Shown here piece after piece: positions 1-9,223 of a stretch of 64,000 bases of DNA. The stretch's first letter is position 1. Every line of letters begins with the position of its first letter. Below the pieces are notes generated by a model that made no database searches, was not told the origin of the DNA, and saw only the letters and a list, made by a program, of their open reading frames with translations. The stretch lies in NCBI GenBank assembly GCA_019217005.1, contig JAHBNG010000058.1, positions 1 through 64,000 on the forward strand, written 5' to 3'. A program made the translations under genes and the position numbers. Origin of the DNA: Chloroflexi bacterium TSY. Its GTDB lineage: Bacteria; Chloroflexota; Anaerolineae; Caldilineales; Caldilineaceae.

Positions 1-49
1 TTTTGTCACATTCTCACCTCATCTCTTTCTTTTACCAGAAAGTAAAGGA
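1..49. mobile_element. terminal fragment of an IS (same end as the IS at 46434-48096)
   Basis: These bases are the reverse complement of the left end of the element at 46434-48096, with two single-base deletions, and finish with the same terminal repeat TTTACCAGAAAGTAAAG. The rest of the element lies outside the window to the left. Confidence 0.75.
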
Positions 50-234
50 ATGAGTAGATGTTTGAATACAGCATGATTGGTGAGGTAAATGGTTTACCGT
101 TAACGATGTGCGCGATATGATCAGGATATTGCGGAGCCATCCTGAATGGCTTGAAGAAGTACGACAGGTGATCTTGAAAAAGAGCTATTAGAACTGCCTG
201 ATTTGGTTCGAAAATAGCAGAATCTCAAGATCGC

Positions 235-870
235 TTGGCAGAATCTCAAGATCGCACGGATCGGCAAATTGCAAGATTGATAGCAGCTCAAGAACGAATG
301 GATAGCGATATTAAGGAACTGAAGTACGATGTAAGTGTTCTCAAAGAGGATATGCGCGGAGTCAAAGAGGATGTAAGTGTCCTCAAAGAGGATATGCACG
401 GAGTCAAAAATGAACTTTCATCTTTGCGAGGCTCGGCTCTAGAAACCCGATATACACGCAATGCACACGGTTACTTTAGTCGCTGGTTACGTAAAATTCG
501 GGTTGTCCTTCCGCTCAATTCGTACAGCTCCTTTGAAGATCTATTAGAAGAAAAGCCTCTCGAAGAGATACGAGACGTCCTGCTTCTGGATCTCATTGTT
601 CGTGGTCGTGCACCGCAACTGCCAGAGCATTCCGAAGTTTATTTGGCAGTGGAAGTTTCTGCTGTAATTGATCGAACTGATGTTGACCGCGCAAGGAAAC
701 GAGCGGGCTTAATGCGCAAAGCCGATCTATTTACATTGCCGGTTGTTGCTGGTGAAAATTTACGGAAGGTGCATCTGTCGATGGAAAGTACTCCAGTTCT
801 CGTCCTTCAAAATGGGAAAACTGGGGTTGGGATGAAACGTTGGCAACCTTTGAGTAATAATGTTTTGTGA
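235..870 (+). CDS. coiled-coil protein with a PD-(D/E)XK-like C-terminal domain
   Basis: The N-terminal third is a heptad-rich coiled coil with a repeated VSVLKEDM unit. The C-terminal half has the pattern LLDLIVRGRA, then YLAVEVSAVID, then DVDRARKRAGLMRKA, which resembles the restriction-endonuclease-like DUF3782-type proteins common in cyanobacteria and Chloroflexota. The function is unknown. The TTG used here is only the first possible start in the open frame. The frame reads upstream without a stop to about 180, and bases 92-180 encode a matching N-terminus (RDMIRILRSHPEWLEEVR) in another frame, so one base has probably been lost from the A run at 171-175. The TGA stop is supplied by the IS256 remnant that follows, so the original C-terminus is also altered. 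Probably a decaying gene. Confidence 0.55.
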   Translation: MAESQDRTDRQIARLIAAQERMDSDIKELKYDVSVLKEDMRGVKEDVSVLKEDMHGVKNELSSLRGSALETRYTRNAHGYFSRWLRKIRVVLPLNSYSSFEDLLEEKPLEEIRDVLLLDLIVRGRAPQLPEHSEVYLAVEVSAVIDRTDVDRARKRAGLMRKADLFTLPVVAGENLRKVHLSMESTPVLVLQNGKTGVGMKRWQPLSNNVL

Positions 871-938
871 GAGTGTGTCCCAAAGTGTGTAAATGCAGCC
901 GATTCTCTGACTGAGAGGCATGAGACTGTGTAGACGGC

Positions 939-1438
939 CTGACAGGTTTTAGCGAGGCCATTGAAGCCGTTTTCCCAAACCCTGGTTCAACGCTGTGTGA
1001 TTCAAAATCCGCCATAGCTTGCGCTATGTGACTTGGTCTGACCGCAAAGAATTTAGTCGAGACCTCAAGTCCATTTACCAAGCTCCGACTCGCTCTCAGG
1101 CCGAACTCAACTTGGCTCAGTTCGCTGAAAAATGGCAGGCCAAATATCCTGCTGCTGTTCGTTCCTGGCAGAAAAACTGGCCTGAACTTTCCACTTTTTT
1201 CGACTATCCAGCTCAGATTCGACGGCTCATTTACACCACCAATCCCATTGAAAGCTACAATCGCCAATTACGCAAAGTCACTAAGAACAAATCCGTTTTT
1301 CCAACTCCCAAATCCGTGCGCAAGCTTCTCTTTTTGGCCCATCGTACTATCTCCAAAAAGTGGACCATGCCCCTTCCCAACTGGGCTCCTATCCGCAACC
1401 AGCTTGCCATTCGCTTTGAGGGTCGCTTCCCTCTCTAG
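939..1438 (+). pseudogene. IS256-family (Mutator) transposase, C-terminal remnant
   Basis: The conserved C-terminal part reads RLIYTTNPIESYNRQLRK, then SKKWTMPLPNW and QLAIRFEGR, all hallmarks of IS256 transposases. The longest clean frame begins near 1019. Upstream codons 939-1010 still encode the LTGFSEAIEAVFP block in a different frame, so there is at least one frameshift as well as the large N-terminal deletion. Not functional. Confidence 0.85.
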
Positions 1439-1448
1439 TACAGCCACT

Positions 1449-1498
1449 GCTGGGGAAAAGGGGACAACTCTACACTGCAGAGTTGCCCCTTTTCCCAG
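1449..1498 (+). terminator. long stem-loop after the IS256 transposase
   Basis: An imperfect inverted repeat pairs CTGGGGAAAAGGGG and CAACTCT with AGAGTTG and CCCCTTTTCCCAG across a 7-base loop. It follows the transposase stop directly. There is no clear U-run, so it may be a terminator or a structural part of the element. Confidence 0.4.
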
Positions 1499-1673
1499 CT
1501 GCTACGACGGCCGTCTCGTGCGATCCCGACTCGCCGTTGCTACTTTCTCTCGTTTCTTCCATTTCTTTTTAGGGATCGCTTTTATTTGTTCTTTCGTTTA
1601 CACAGCATTTGACAGATCCAGAGGCATCCATTTACACACTATGTGAGACACACTATGTTTTGGGCTTGTTTTC

Positions 1674-2093
1674 TTATTCTTCTTCCAGAATCCTCTTTAA
1701 ATTTGCATAATCTCCTTTAATCGACCGTCGTACTATCCAATTAAGCAGTCCAAAGAGCTTGAAGAAACCACCGGCTTCCCTTCGATTAAGGCATGTACCT
1801 GAGTCGCCTCACCTGATGGTTCGACAGCGCGTGTAAATTCAATTGAAATGAGCTAGCAGTTGTTTTTCCTTTGATCATGCGCCCGGGTTCATAAGCAACG
1901 ATTTCGAAATTTGATTCGATGCGACGACCAAGAAAGCTAGCAATTTGTGTATAGGTTGACCAACTCCCAAAGGGCCATCTGATGTGATGATTGCTTCCTT
2001 CATACCTCCCTGCCATATCGGATTCTTTTCTGGATTGCTCAGATAGGCAAAGACTTTGTCAGCCGGCCGATTGATGGTAATGTTAATATTCAC
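1674..2093 (-). pseudogene. SRPBCC (polyketide cyclase-like) protein, frameshifted
   Basis: Three pieces in different frames join into one START/SRPBCC-type protein of about 140 residues: MNINITINRPADKVFAYLSN, then IESNFEIVAYEPGRMIKG, then EFTRAVEPSGEATQVHAL and a C-terminal GDYANLKRILEEE. The family binds small hydrophobic ligands in a helix-grip fold. The start is a GTG a few bases after the stop of the upstream SRPBCC gene, so the two were probably one operon. Two frameshifts make the gene non-functional as read. The IS256 remnant sits just beyond its 3' end. Confidence 0.65.
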
Positions 2094-2096
2094 GTG

Positions 2097-2541
2097 TCAT
2101 TGTAATGGCTCCTTTTGTCCATTTTGTTCAAGATAATGTCCAAGTTGCGTTAGGATGCCTCTCCAACCATCTGTTTGCCATCCCGTGCTTTCCTTATCTG
2201 GCAACTGTGTCTGTGTTAAAATTAGCTCAGTTCCCCTTCATGTTCCAGGAGCTCGACCTGCACAAGGTGTCTTGATCACGGGTACCAAGCGAGCGCCATG
2301 TGAAGACGAGCTTCTCTGGCGATACTATCTCGATAAACGCCTGTATGCACCACATTGCCCATAGCCAGCCGCATGTCAACCCGAAACAGACCACCAATCC
2401 GTAAATCCAGTTTTACGTAGATCACAGCATCCTGCGGGCCTGGACACATCCACTGCTTCACAAATTCTGGAGTAGTCCAAGCTTCGAATACTTCTTGACG
2501 CGTCGCACGTAATATTTTCTCAGTTGCAATATTGATTGACC
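2097..2541 (-). pseudogene. AHSA1-like SRPBCC protein, frameshifted
   Basis: The reconstructed product reads EVFEAWTTPEFVKQWMCPG, DLRIGGLFRVDMR, EIVSPEKLVFTWRSLG, QVELLEHEG and GWQTDGWRGILTQLGHYLE. This is the typical course of Activator-of-Hsp90-ATPase-homologue (AHSA1) SRPBCC proteins. The blocks lie in several frames, so at least three frameshifts are present. No convincing start codon is visible near 2541. It ends 4 bp before the start of the other SRPBCC gene. Confidence 0.6.
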
Positions 2542-2701
2542 GTCAGAGTCAGTCTGTTCCAATTTTATATCCAGTAAAAAGCTTTCAGCTAATCAGCCGT
2601 CAGCTAGGTCGAAGCGACCACTTCGTGTTTGGTTACAGATGCGTAGCATCCACAGCCAGAATCTGGTTCCATCTATTGGCTGATTTTATACTTTCCTTTA
2701 C

Positions 2702-2847
2702 GGGTGGTTCAAAATTAGGTTTACACTTTGATATATAAAAAATCTATATGAGACCGTTTTCTCTGAGAATCGGCGAAATCAGAGAATATAAACGTTCTTT
2801 CTGTTTCTAAAAGTAAACCTCATCTATCCAGCTAAAATGAACCACCC
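2702..2847 (+). repeat. MITE-1, type A
   Basis: The ends are GGGTGGTTC and GAACCACCC, with inner inverted repeats AGGTTTACAC and GTAAACCT. It is flanked by a perfect 8-bp duplication TCCTTTAC (2694-2701 and 2848-2855). It belongs to the same family as the copies at 4076, 20299, 46831, 54115 and 62649, and encodes nothing convincing. Confidence 0.9.
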
Positions 2848-2939
2848 TCCTTTACTACGAGAAATTAAGCCGATCTCTTTGCGCTAACTTAGCCAACAGA
2901 CTGACTGGCGCGAAGAATCGTTGCTATCTAATCGAATTC

Positions 2940-2969
2940 ATCATATTCAACCATATGGTTGAATATGAT
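2940..2969. promoter_or_regulatory. perfect 30-bp palindrome
   Basis: Bases 2940-2969 are identical to their own reverse complement, centred on CCATATGG. It lies about 55 bp upstream of the sigma70-like promoter at 3024-3051. It could be an operator or a cruciform-forming site. Confidence 0.5.
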
Positions 2970-3023
2970 CCGAATTGGGACTGGTTGTCAAGTCTCGGGA
3001 TAAATCACGCTTAACTGGTGAGC

Positions 3024-3051
3024 TTGAGGTTAAAAGTTTTGCATGTATAAT
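3024..3051 (+). promoter_or_regulatory. sigma70-like promoter, original promoter of the LuxR regulator
   Basis: TTGAGG, a 16-bp spacer and a perfect TATAAT end 6 bases before an ATG (3058-3060). That ATG is the left copy of the TATGA target duplication; the right copy starts the regulator at 6252. Before the transposon arrived, this promoter would have made a leaderless transcript of the regulator. Confidence 0.6.
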
Positions 3052-4075
3052 AACAGTATGACCTTATTTTTGCGCAACGGGAAGGGAATTCTATTCGTTG
3101 ACGCAATAAGAGCCTGATTCTATTCGATCAAATTCGTCAAAATGCCGAAAAAAGGATAGCCTCAAAGAAATTCATTAGAGATACCCGATCCAAGGAGGCA
3201 TTCATGGCAATAGAATTCGGACTAACGAACGAGATCAGCAATACTCAGTATGCACCATTAGCTGCGTTGCTGGCACACTACCATCAAGAGAAAGTGCTAA
3301 CTGCGTTGAAGAAGATCGAAATACCGGTCAAAACGTATGAATATACACCAGCAAGTAAGTTGGAACAGGTGCTGGTTAGCATATTATGTGGTTGCGCAAC
3401 GCTGACTGAGTTCAATACAAAGGTCAGACCAGAAAGACTCCTTGCGAAATTTATGGGATGGAGCAGCTTAGTGAGCAATCAAATATGTCTCGTACATTAG
3501 ACGCCCTAACTCTAATGAATATCGGTAGAGTGCGGTCAGCGAAATCTGCAAGCCTCTAAGCCAAATACACAACCACGATTGGCGAGGGTTCTTGTGGTTA
3601 GACTTTGACCTATCCGGATTACCATGCGGCAAAAAGGCACAGAAAAGTCAAAAAGGCTATTTTAGCGGCAAAAAAAACGCAACGGGACGCCAATTGGTCC
3701 GTGTAAGTTCGGTTAAATACCATGAAACGGTTTGGTCAGACCTCTATCCAGGGAGTCAGCATACAGCTCCATCGTTTCAGCCAGCCGTGCTTGCCACGGA
3801 AAGTTCATTAGAGTTAGACGAGAAAAAACGCGAGCGAGTCGTCTGGCGCACCGATGGCGGTGCAGGTAGTGAAGAAAATATTCGGTGGCTGCTCAACCGC
3901 AACTATCAATTTATGATGAAGGGCAACTCCAACCGTCGTGCCCATCTGTGGGCGCAACAGGTGACTCGATGGGATCCTTGCGGTGACGTCTTTCTGGCTG
4001 AAATTCCATCCCTATCAAGTTTAATCGCCCTGTACGCATTTTTCTCAAAAAAAGAGTGAAAACGAGCAAATTTGG

Positions 4076-4228
4076 GGTGGTTCATTTTAGGCGGACAATT
4101 AGGTTTACATTTTTGCAAAGAGAAAAGATGTTTATATTTTCTACTTTGAGCCATGCTCAGGCAGAAAATGACCTCATATAGATTTTTATCTATGTATCAA
4201 AAGTGTAAACCTAATTCTGAACCACCCC
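4076..4228 (-). repeat. MITE-1, type B, inside a transposase gene
   Basis: The element has GGGTGGTTC...GAACCACCC ends, a 153-bp length and an 8-bp duplication CAAATTTG at 4068-4075 and 4229-4236. The type-B core, with the GAGCCATGCTCAGGCAG block, is nearly identical to the copy at 62649. Confidence 0.9.
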
Positions 4229-4513
4229 CAAATTTGTGTCAGTTACTACATTTCGACCATCAAATTGCCATCCAAGCGTCACTTCATTTCATATTATGAC
4301 AATCGAGGTGCGGCTGAAATCGAACAATTCCGTAATGATAAAATGGGGTTACACTTAGCTTCTCGTCGCAAGACCCTATTTCTAGCTCAAAAATCTCTTA
4401 TCCTTTTGGCTGATTTGGCGCATAATTTGATAGGCCATTTCCATCAGCAAGCTCTCGTGGATACTAGATTTGAACCTTTCCGGCAGAAACGAATTGTTCG
4501 AGATCTATTACAA

Positions 4514-6070
4514 ACTCGATAGTTGTATTTTGAGCAGGTGCCGGATTTGACAAAGTCAAAATTAAGCAGAGCAGGCCTGCTGTTTGGCGAAAAGGGTAGC
4601 GAAGACCTCTGCAATCTCCTGTCCGTCATTCAAGGCATGATGTGCAGTCAAGATGAGATCTTGAATTAGTGACTGAGCTTGCTGCCGAGTAGCCTCACCA
4701 AGGGATTTGCTGGGCGAGAATTGAGTTTTAGCCAATGATGGTCCCAAACAATCAAGGTGCAAGAGAGAATAAGCCACGAAGACCAGAGACCAATGTTTTT
4801 GAAAGGCGTGGGCAGTTCGCATGCAATATTCATCAAGGCCAAGCAGTTGTTTACCATCCTGATAAACCGTCTCGATAGGCCAACGAAGCAGGTAAATCGA
4901 GAGAATGCGTTTGGCATTACAATCAGTGCGATTGGTCACTAAAACGGCCTAATTGCCTTGCAATTCAGGATTATCAAAACTAATCACGATGCGTACCTTG
5001 CCGATAGAAGGGATACGCACAGTCATGGTAAAGGTATAGTAAGTACGACCATCAATGGTGACAGGTTTGTAGGCATTCTGGGGGATGTAGGGGACCAACT
5101 CTTTGACTTTAATATGTGGCCCCTCGAAAGTTATCGGCTGACCGTCTTCATCTCGCAAACGAAAGCTATTTGTCTCCAGATTGCGATTGCACTTCAAGAT
5201 GCTGATCCAATCTTTATTCAGACGATCGAGTACAGCTAGAAGATCTGGAGCGAGATACCAACCATCGAAGAGAGCCCAACCAAAGATAAGGGTTCGTTCA
5301 ACAGCTTTTTTCAACCAGTTCACTGGCAATGGTTATCTTGGTCTTAAACGCTTCGTCTAGCCCTCGAAAGGCGGGGTCAGTTAATAGGTGGCTATCCACT
5401 CGTTTATGAAAAGCGGTTCGTTCTTTCTTTTTTCTTGGGAATCTCAGTCACTGGGAAATGGTTTTCCACAAATGCTTCCCAGTCGGTAAACTCTTCGTAC
5501 CGTCGGTAGATACTTGCATCGACCGGAAAACGAACAGCGCCACTGACATAGTGACTTGTGACTAAGTTATGAGCCAGTGGATGCTGACCATTGCTATGAT
5601 TGTAGTGTGTATCGATATACTCGAACAGACTTCCCACGTGTTCACATAGTGTATCGTCAATCGCTAATACCGATTCTGACTCTGAACGTTGGTATTGTGC
5701 TGTCTCTGACTTCATGTAACCTATACGCTCATCATTGAGTTTTTCGGCTCGCCAAGGAGCTTCACTCAAATACCGTGATATATTCGTCTTATCTGCACTA
5801 TCTAGAATGCAGCGGGCAATATTTGCCATGCTTTTGTTGTCCAAGACCATCAGACCCGTCAGATAGTTTTCAAAGTGGCGAAACTGTTTACGATTGGCAA
5901 ATACTGAACGAAAGGTTTCGCTATGCTCCCTGACCAGTGGCGCTACATTCACTATCGGCAATTGCATCTTGATGGCTCCTTTTTCGCACTTTTTTCTTGA
6001 TGCAATCTATTGAGATGACTTTTGTCTCTTTTGTCAAATTTGGAAAATATTCATTTCACAACTATCGAGT
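4514..6070 (-). mobile_element. IS701/IS4-like element, copy 1
   Basis: Terminal repeats ACTCGATAGTTGT and ACAACTATCGAGT are flanked by TACAA (4509-4513 and 6071-6075). If the terminal A/T is counted as target, the duplication is the 7-mer TTACAAA. It is inserted in the outer transposase gene; removing it with one duplication restores the reading frame. Copy 2 lies at 52531-54073. Confidence 0.85.
4562..5967 (-). pseudogene. IS701/IS4-like transposase, copy 1, broken
   Basis: The N-terminal part reads MVLDNKSMANIARCILDSAD and SVLAIDDTLCEHVG (first catalytic Asp). The C-terminal part has LFDGWYLAPDLLAVLDRL and RILSIYLLRWPIETVYQD (catalytic Glu region). The frame is lost near 5330-5405, and an in-frame TAG at 4949-4951 replaces the TAT present in copy 2. 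Neither copy in the window can make a full transposase. Confidence 0.85.
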
Positions 6071-6251
6071 TACAAATACCTGGTTTTCTCTCTTTTCAGA
6101 ACGGCTCACTTTCACGGATTGACCTGCTAAGTTCACATCCTTATTCTCGTGACCTTCTGATTTGCTTGAAATCCTATCTAGAGGCCGATTAGAAACCCCC
6201 TCTAGTTGCATGAACGAATAGAATCACGCTCTCGTTGCGCAAAAATAAGGT

Positions 6252-9053
6252 ATGAATGTTCCATTGTTGCAGACCAAGTTGTATATTCCTGCCGTTCATG
6301 CACCGCTTGTCAAGCGCTCGCGACTTGTCGAGCGCTTAAATGCAATTGTGCAATATCAGTTAGGGTTACTCTCTGCTCCTGCTGGCTTTGGGAAAACGAC
6401 TCTCGTTGCACAATGGATCCATTCTGGACAACAATCGAATGAGTTCTTTCGGTTCGCTTGGCTCTCTGTCGACAAAGGTGACAATGAGCCGGTTAGATTC
6501 CTGACTTACTTGTCGGCAGCTCTGCATGAGGCCAACAACCAAATTGATCTGGTCGGACAAGCTCTCTCTCATTCTCAAGAATCATCCGACTTGATGCTTT
6601 CCATCACGTTGTTGATTAACCAATTGGCCGCCCTGCCGCTCGATCAATCTATCTGTCTCATCCTAGACGATTATCATAACATCACAGAGCGAGTCGTCCA
6701 TGATGCACTCAATTATCTAGTCGAACATTGTCCTCCTCAACTTCGGATCATTTTGACAACGCGCGTCGATCCGCCACTTCCTTTGCCACGTCTACGTTTA
6801 CAAAATCAGTTGTTAGAAATACGAGCCAATGATCTGCGTTTTACATTAGATGAATCGACCAGTTTCTTGCAACAGATGACGGGTGAAGATATTGCGAGCG
6901 AACAATTACGCGCACTGGATAAACGGACCGAAGGATGGATTGCCAGCTTGCAGGCTGCGGCACTAACTCTCCAAAATCAGAAAGATGTTCAACACTTTAT
7001 CAGTACATTTAGTGCCAGCAATCGCTTTGTCTTTGACTATCTGATTACCGAAGTACTTGCGCAGCAGTCAGAACGTTTGCGTCTGTTCTTAACGATAACG
7101 GCACTGTTTGAACGTTTTTGTGCACCGCTCTGTGATGCACTGCTTGAAGAGGTCCAGCCGAATATATCGGGTGATTTTGCGGAAGCGCTCAATAGCCAAG
7201 AAATCTTACTACAACTCGAGCAGGCAAATCTTTTCCTTGTTCCGCTGGATCAGGATCGTATTTGGTATCGCTATCACCATTTGTTTGCGGAACTCCTGCA
7301 GCATCAACTCCAGCAGCATACTCCGCTCGATGTCATTCACGCGCTTCATCTTCGCGCCAGTCGTTGGTTTGCCAATCAGGGAATGACGGATGAGGCAATT
7401 GAGCACGCAATCCTGGCCCAAGATTTCGATCATGTGGCGGGATTGCTTTCTCCGTTGGCGTTTCGACTCTTGTGGGCACAAGGGGCTGTTGCCAAACTAC
7501 GGCATTGGTTGAGCGTGATTCCAGATCAAACGTTGCAACAGGTTCCAAATCTAGCTCTCGCTGGTGCATATGCCTCTCAGATGGCAGCGGATGTTGAGGG
7601 TCTCGATTATTATCTTCACCTGCTTGCGTCGGCGCCCAATTTACCGCCTGAGGTTGAGTGGGGTATGTCAGTTATTCAAGTAGATCTCCATCTTGTTCGA
7701 CAAGACAGGCTCGAAGCGAGAAAGTTGTTTGATGCCACGTCTGCCCAAGTATCAGCAGACTATCCCGATCTGCTGATGCAACTCAAATATCAGATGGCGG
7801 GTTTTCACCTGCGGGGCGGCAACGTTTCTCAAGCACAAAGTCTCCTAACAGATGTTGTCAATCTGGCCCAGAGTCTGGGCTCTGTCTACCACGCTGTGGC
7901 GGCCACAGTAACACTCGCAAATATGGCCTATGAACAAGGCGATCTACATTCTGCATTTCGACTGTGCAATCAAGCGCGAACATTTGGGACAGAAGCGCCC
8001 GATCATGAAATGCCTGCCGCTGGTTGGGGACATCTGGGCTTGGGTGCCATTATGTATGAATGGAACAAAATTCCCGAGGCAGTTGCTCATTATGAAAAAG
8101 GCGTACGGCTTGCCGAACAGGCTGGCGTGGGCCAGATGCTTTGGGCTGGATATCGAGAACAGGTGCAACTATACCAAAGACTTGGAGATGTTGAGACTGT
8201 GGATCGCTTGATGCAGAAACTCCATTCCATGGTGCGACGTACTGCGCATGTCGATGCACAAGTTGAGCCATTTTATCGAGAGTTGGAAGCGAACATTGCT
8301 CTACAGCGGGACAATCTTGAGATCACTGAGCGATGGATTCATGAGAACCAACTTCAGCTCACAGACAGACCCGATGCATTGGATTTTCGCTACTGGATCT
8401 ATCTTCGCTATGTGATCCAAAGAGGTAATAAGACGCAGCAGGACCGCGTGCTTGATGACGCTCCCCAGTATCCAGATGCCATCGCGCTTGCTCATTACTT
8501 TATCGGCATGGCTGATGAGGCTGCAAGGATGTTCATTGCAATACGACATCGCATTCTCCTGGCATTACTCTTACAACTGGATGACCAAAAAAATGCCGCG
8601 TTGAATGCGCTAAAAGAAGCGATTATGTTGGCACAATCAGGTGGATATATTCGCACATTCGTTGATTTCGGTCTACCGATGTTAATTCTGTTGCAAGAAC
8701 TGCTGAAGAAGAACTTTCAGGTTGGGTATGTTCAGATCTTGCTGCAAGCGTTTGAAGTCGACATCTCAATTGCTGCTCAGGAAGCGAGTATACCAGAAGC
8801 CGAGTTCAATCACCCCTCTCGATTTAGCAGCGCACCAATCACAGACAAAGGAAGTCTGATAGAGCCACTGACCGATCGGGAACTTGAAGTATTGCAGCTT
8901 GTTTGTGATGGATTACGCAATCAAGAGATTGCTAACCAACTTGTGGTCAGCATTGGCACGACAAAACGACATCTAGCCAATATCTATGGAAAGCTCGGGG
9001 TAAATAGCCGCACGCAGGCAATCGTCCGCACCCGTGAATTGAATCTGCTCTAA
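6252..9053 (+). CDS. MalT-like STAND ATPase transcriptional regulator, LuxR HTH
   Basis: This 933-residue protein has the MalT-family plan. The N-terminal start LLQTKLYIPAVHAPLVKR is followed by a Walker A (SAPAGFGKTTLVAQW, about residues 40-54), a Walker B (SICLILDDYHN, about 130-140), a helical TPR-like middle (about 350-800), and a C-terminal LuxR helix-turn-helix from LTDRELEVLQLVCDG to about residue 930. Such proteins are ATP-dependent activators that sense an inducer through the TPR region; the inducer here is unknown. The gene starts one base after the transposon, inside its TATGA duplication. Its own promoter is now 3.2 kb upstream, and the transposon end offers no normally spaced RBS, so expression may be altered. 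Confidence 0.9.
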   Translation: MNVPLLQTKLYIPAVHAPLVKRSRLVERLNAIVQYQLGLLSAPAGFGKTTLVAQWIHSGQQSNEFFRFAWLSVDKGDNEPVRFLTYLSAALHEANNQIDLVGQALSHSQESSDLMLSITLLINQLAALPLDQSICLILDDYHNITERVVHDALNYLVEHCPPQLRIILTTRVDPPLPLPRLRLQNQLLEIRANDLRFTLDESTSFLQQMTGEDIASEQLRALDKRTEGWIASLQAAALTLQNQKDVQHFISTFSASNRFVFDYLITEVLAQQSERLRLFLTITALFERFCAPLCDALLEEVQPNISGDFAEALNSQEILLQLEQANLFLVPLDQDRIWYRYHHLFAELLQHQLQQHTPLDVIHALHLRASRWFANQGMTDEAIEHAILAQDFDHVAGLLSPLAFRLLWAQGAVAKLRHWLSVIPDQTLQQVPNLALAGAYASQMAADVEGLDYYLHLLASAPNLPPEVEWGMSVIQVDLHLVRQDRLEARKLFDATSAQVSADYPDLLMQLKYQMAGFHLRGGNVSQAQSLLTDVVNLAQSLGSVYHAVAATVTLANMAYEQGDLHSAFRLCNQARTFGTEAPDHEMPAAGWGHLGLGAIMYEWNKIPEAVAHYEKGVRLAEQAGVGQMLWAGYREQVQLYQRLGDVETVDRLMQKLHSMVRRTAHVDAQVEPFYRELEANIALQRDNLEITERWIHENQLQLTDRPDALDFRYWIYLRYVIQRGNKTQQDRVLDDAPQYPDAIALAHYFIGMADEAARMFIAIRHRILLALLLQLDDQKNAALNALKEAIMLAQSGGYIRTFVDFGLPMLILLQELLKKNFQVGYVQILLQAFEVDISIAAQEASIPEAEFNHPSRFSSAPITDKGSLIEPLTDRELEVLQLVCDGLRNQEIANQLVVSIGTTKRHLANIYGKLGVNSRTQAIVRTRELNLL

Positions 9054-9223
9054 TCTCCAAAGCAATACCCTGTCTACACATTCGAATACACCCACAGATC
9101 AACCCCAATCTACATCCTTTAGTCGAAGATAGATCGTTTTGTCCACTCTATACTTCAGTCAACTGCTTAAGAACCTATTCGAAAGGTAGTTGAGAGTTCG
9201 ACTTGCTATATGAGGGGATGAAT

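Larger units (their letters stand above)
868..1654 (+). mobile_element. internally deleted IS256-family element
   Basis: The ends are related inverted repeats: GAGTGTGTCCCAAAGTGTGT on the left and, reversed, AGTGTGTCTCACATAGTGTG on the right. They are flanked by an 8-bp direct repeat ATGTTTTG (860-867 and 1655-1662), as expected for IS256. At under 0.8 kb it is about half the usual length, because most of the transposase N-terminal coding region is missing. Confidence 0.75.
3204..6191 (+). pseudogene. DDE transposase of the outer transposon, frameshifted and interrupted
   Basis: A strong RBS (AAGGAGG) precedes the ATG. Recognisable blocks follow in order: YAPLAALLAHYHQEKV, RPERLLAKFMGW, MSRTLDALTLMNI, HDWRGFLWLDFDLSGLPCGK, YFSGKKNATGRQL, TDGGAGSEENIRWLL, then after the MITE YDNRGAAEIEQFRNDKMGLH and HLASRRKTLFLAQ, and after the inner IS IPGFLSFQNGSL up to the stop near 6191. 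The coding exon restarts exactly across both target duplications. Independent frameshifts near 3460-3590 also kill the frame. Confidence 0.75.
3062..6250 (+). mobile_element. DDE transposon carrying a nested MITE and IS
   Basis: The inverted ends CCTTATTTTTGCGCAACG and, reversed, the same motif at 6233-6250 are flanked by the 5-bp duplication TATGA (3057-3061 and 6251-6255). The family is not certain; the CC end, 5-bp duplication and about 1.46 kb original length fit an IS1380-like element. The element contains MITE-1 at 4076-4228 and another IS at 4514-6070. Confidence 0.75.
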
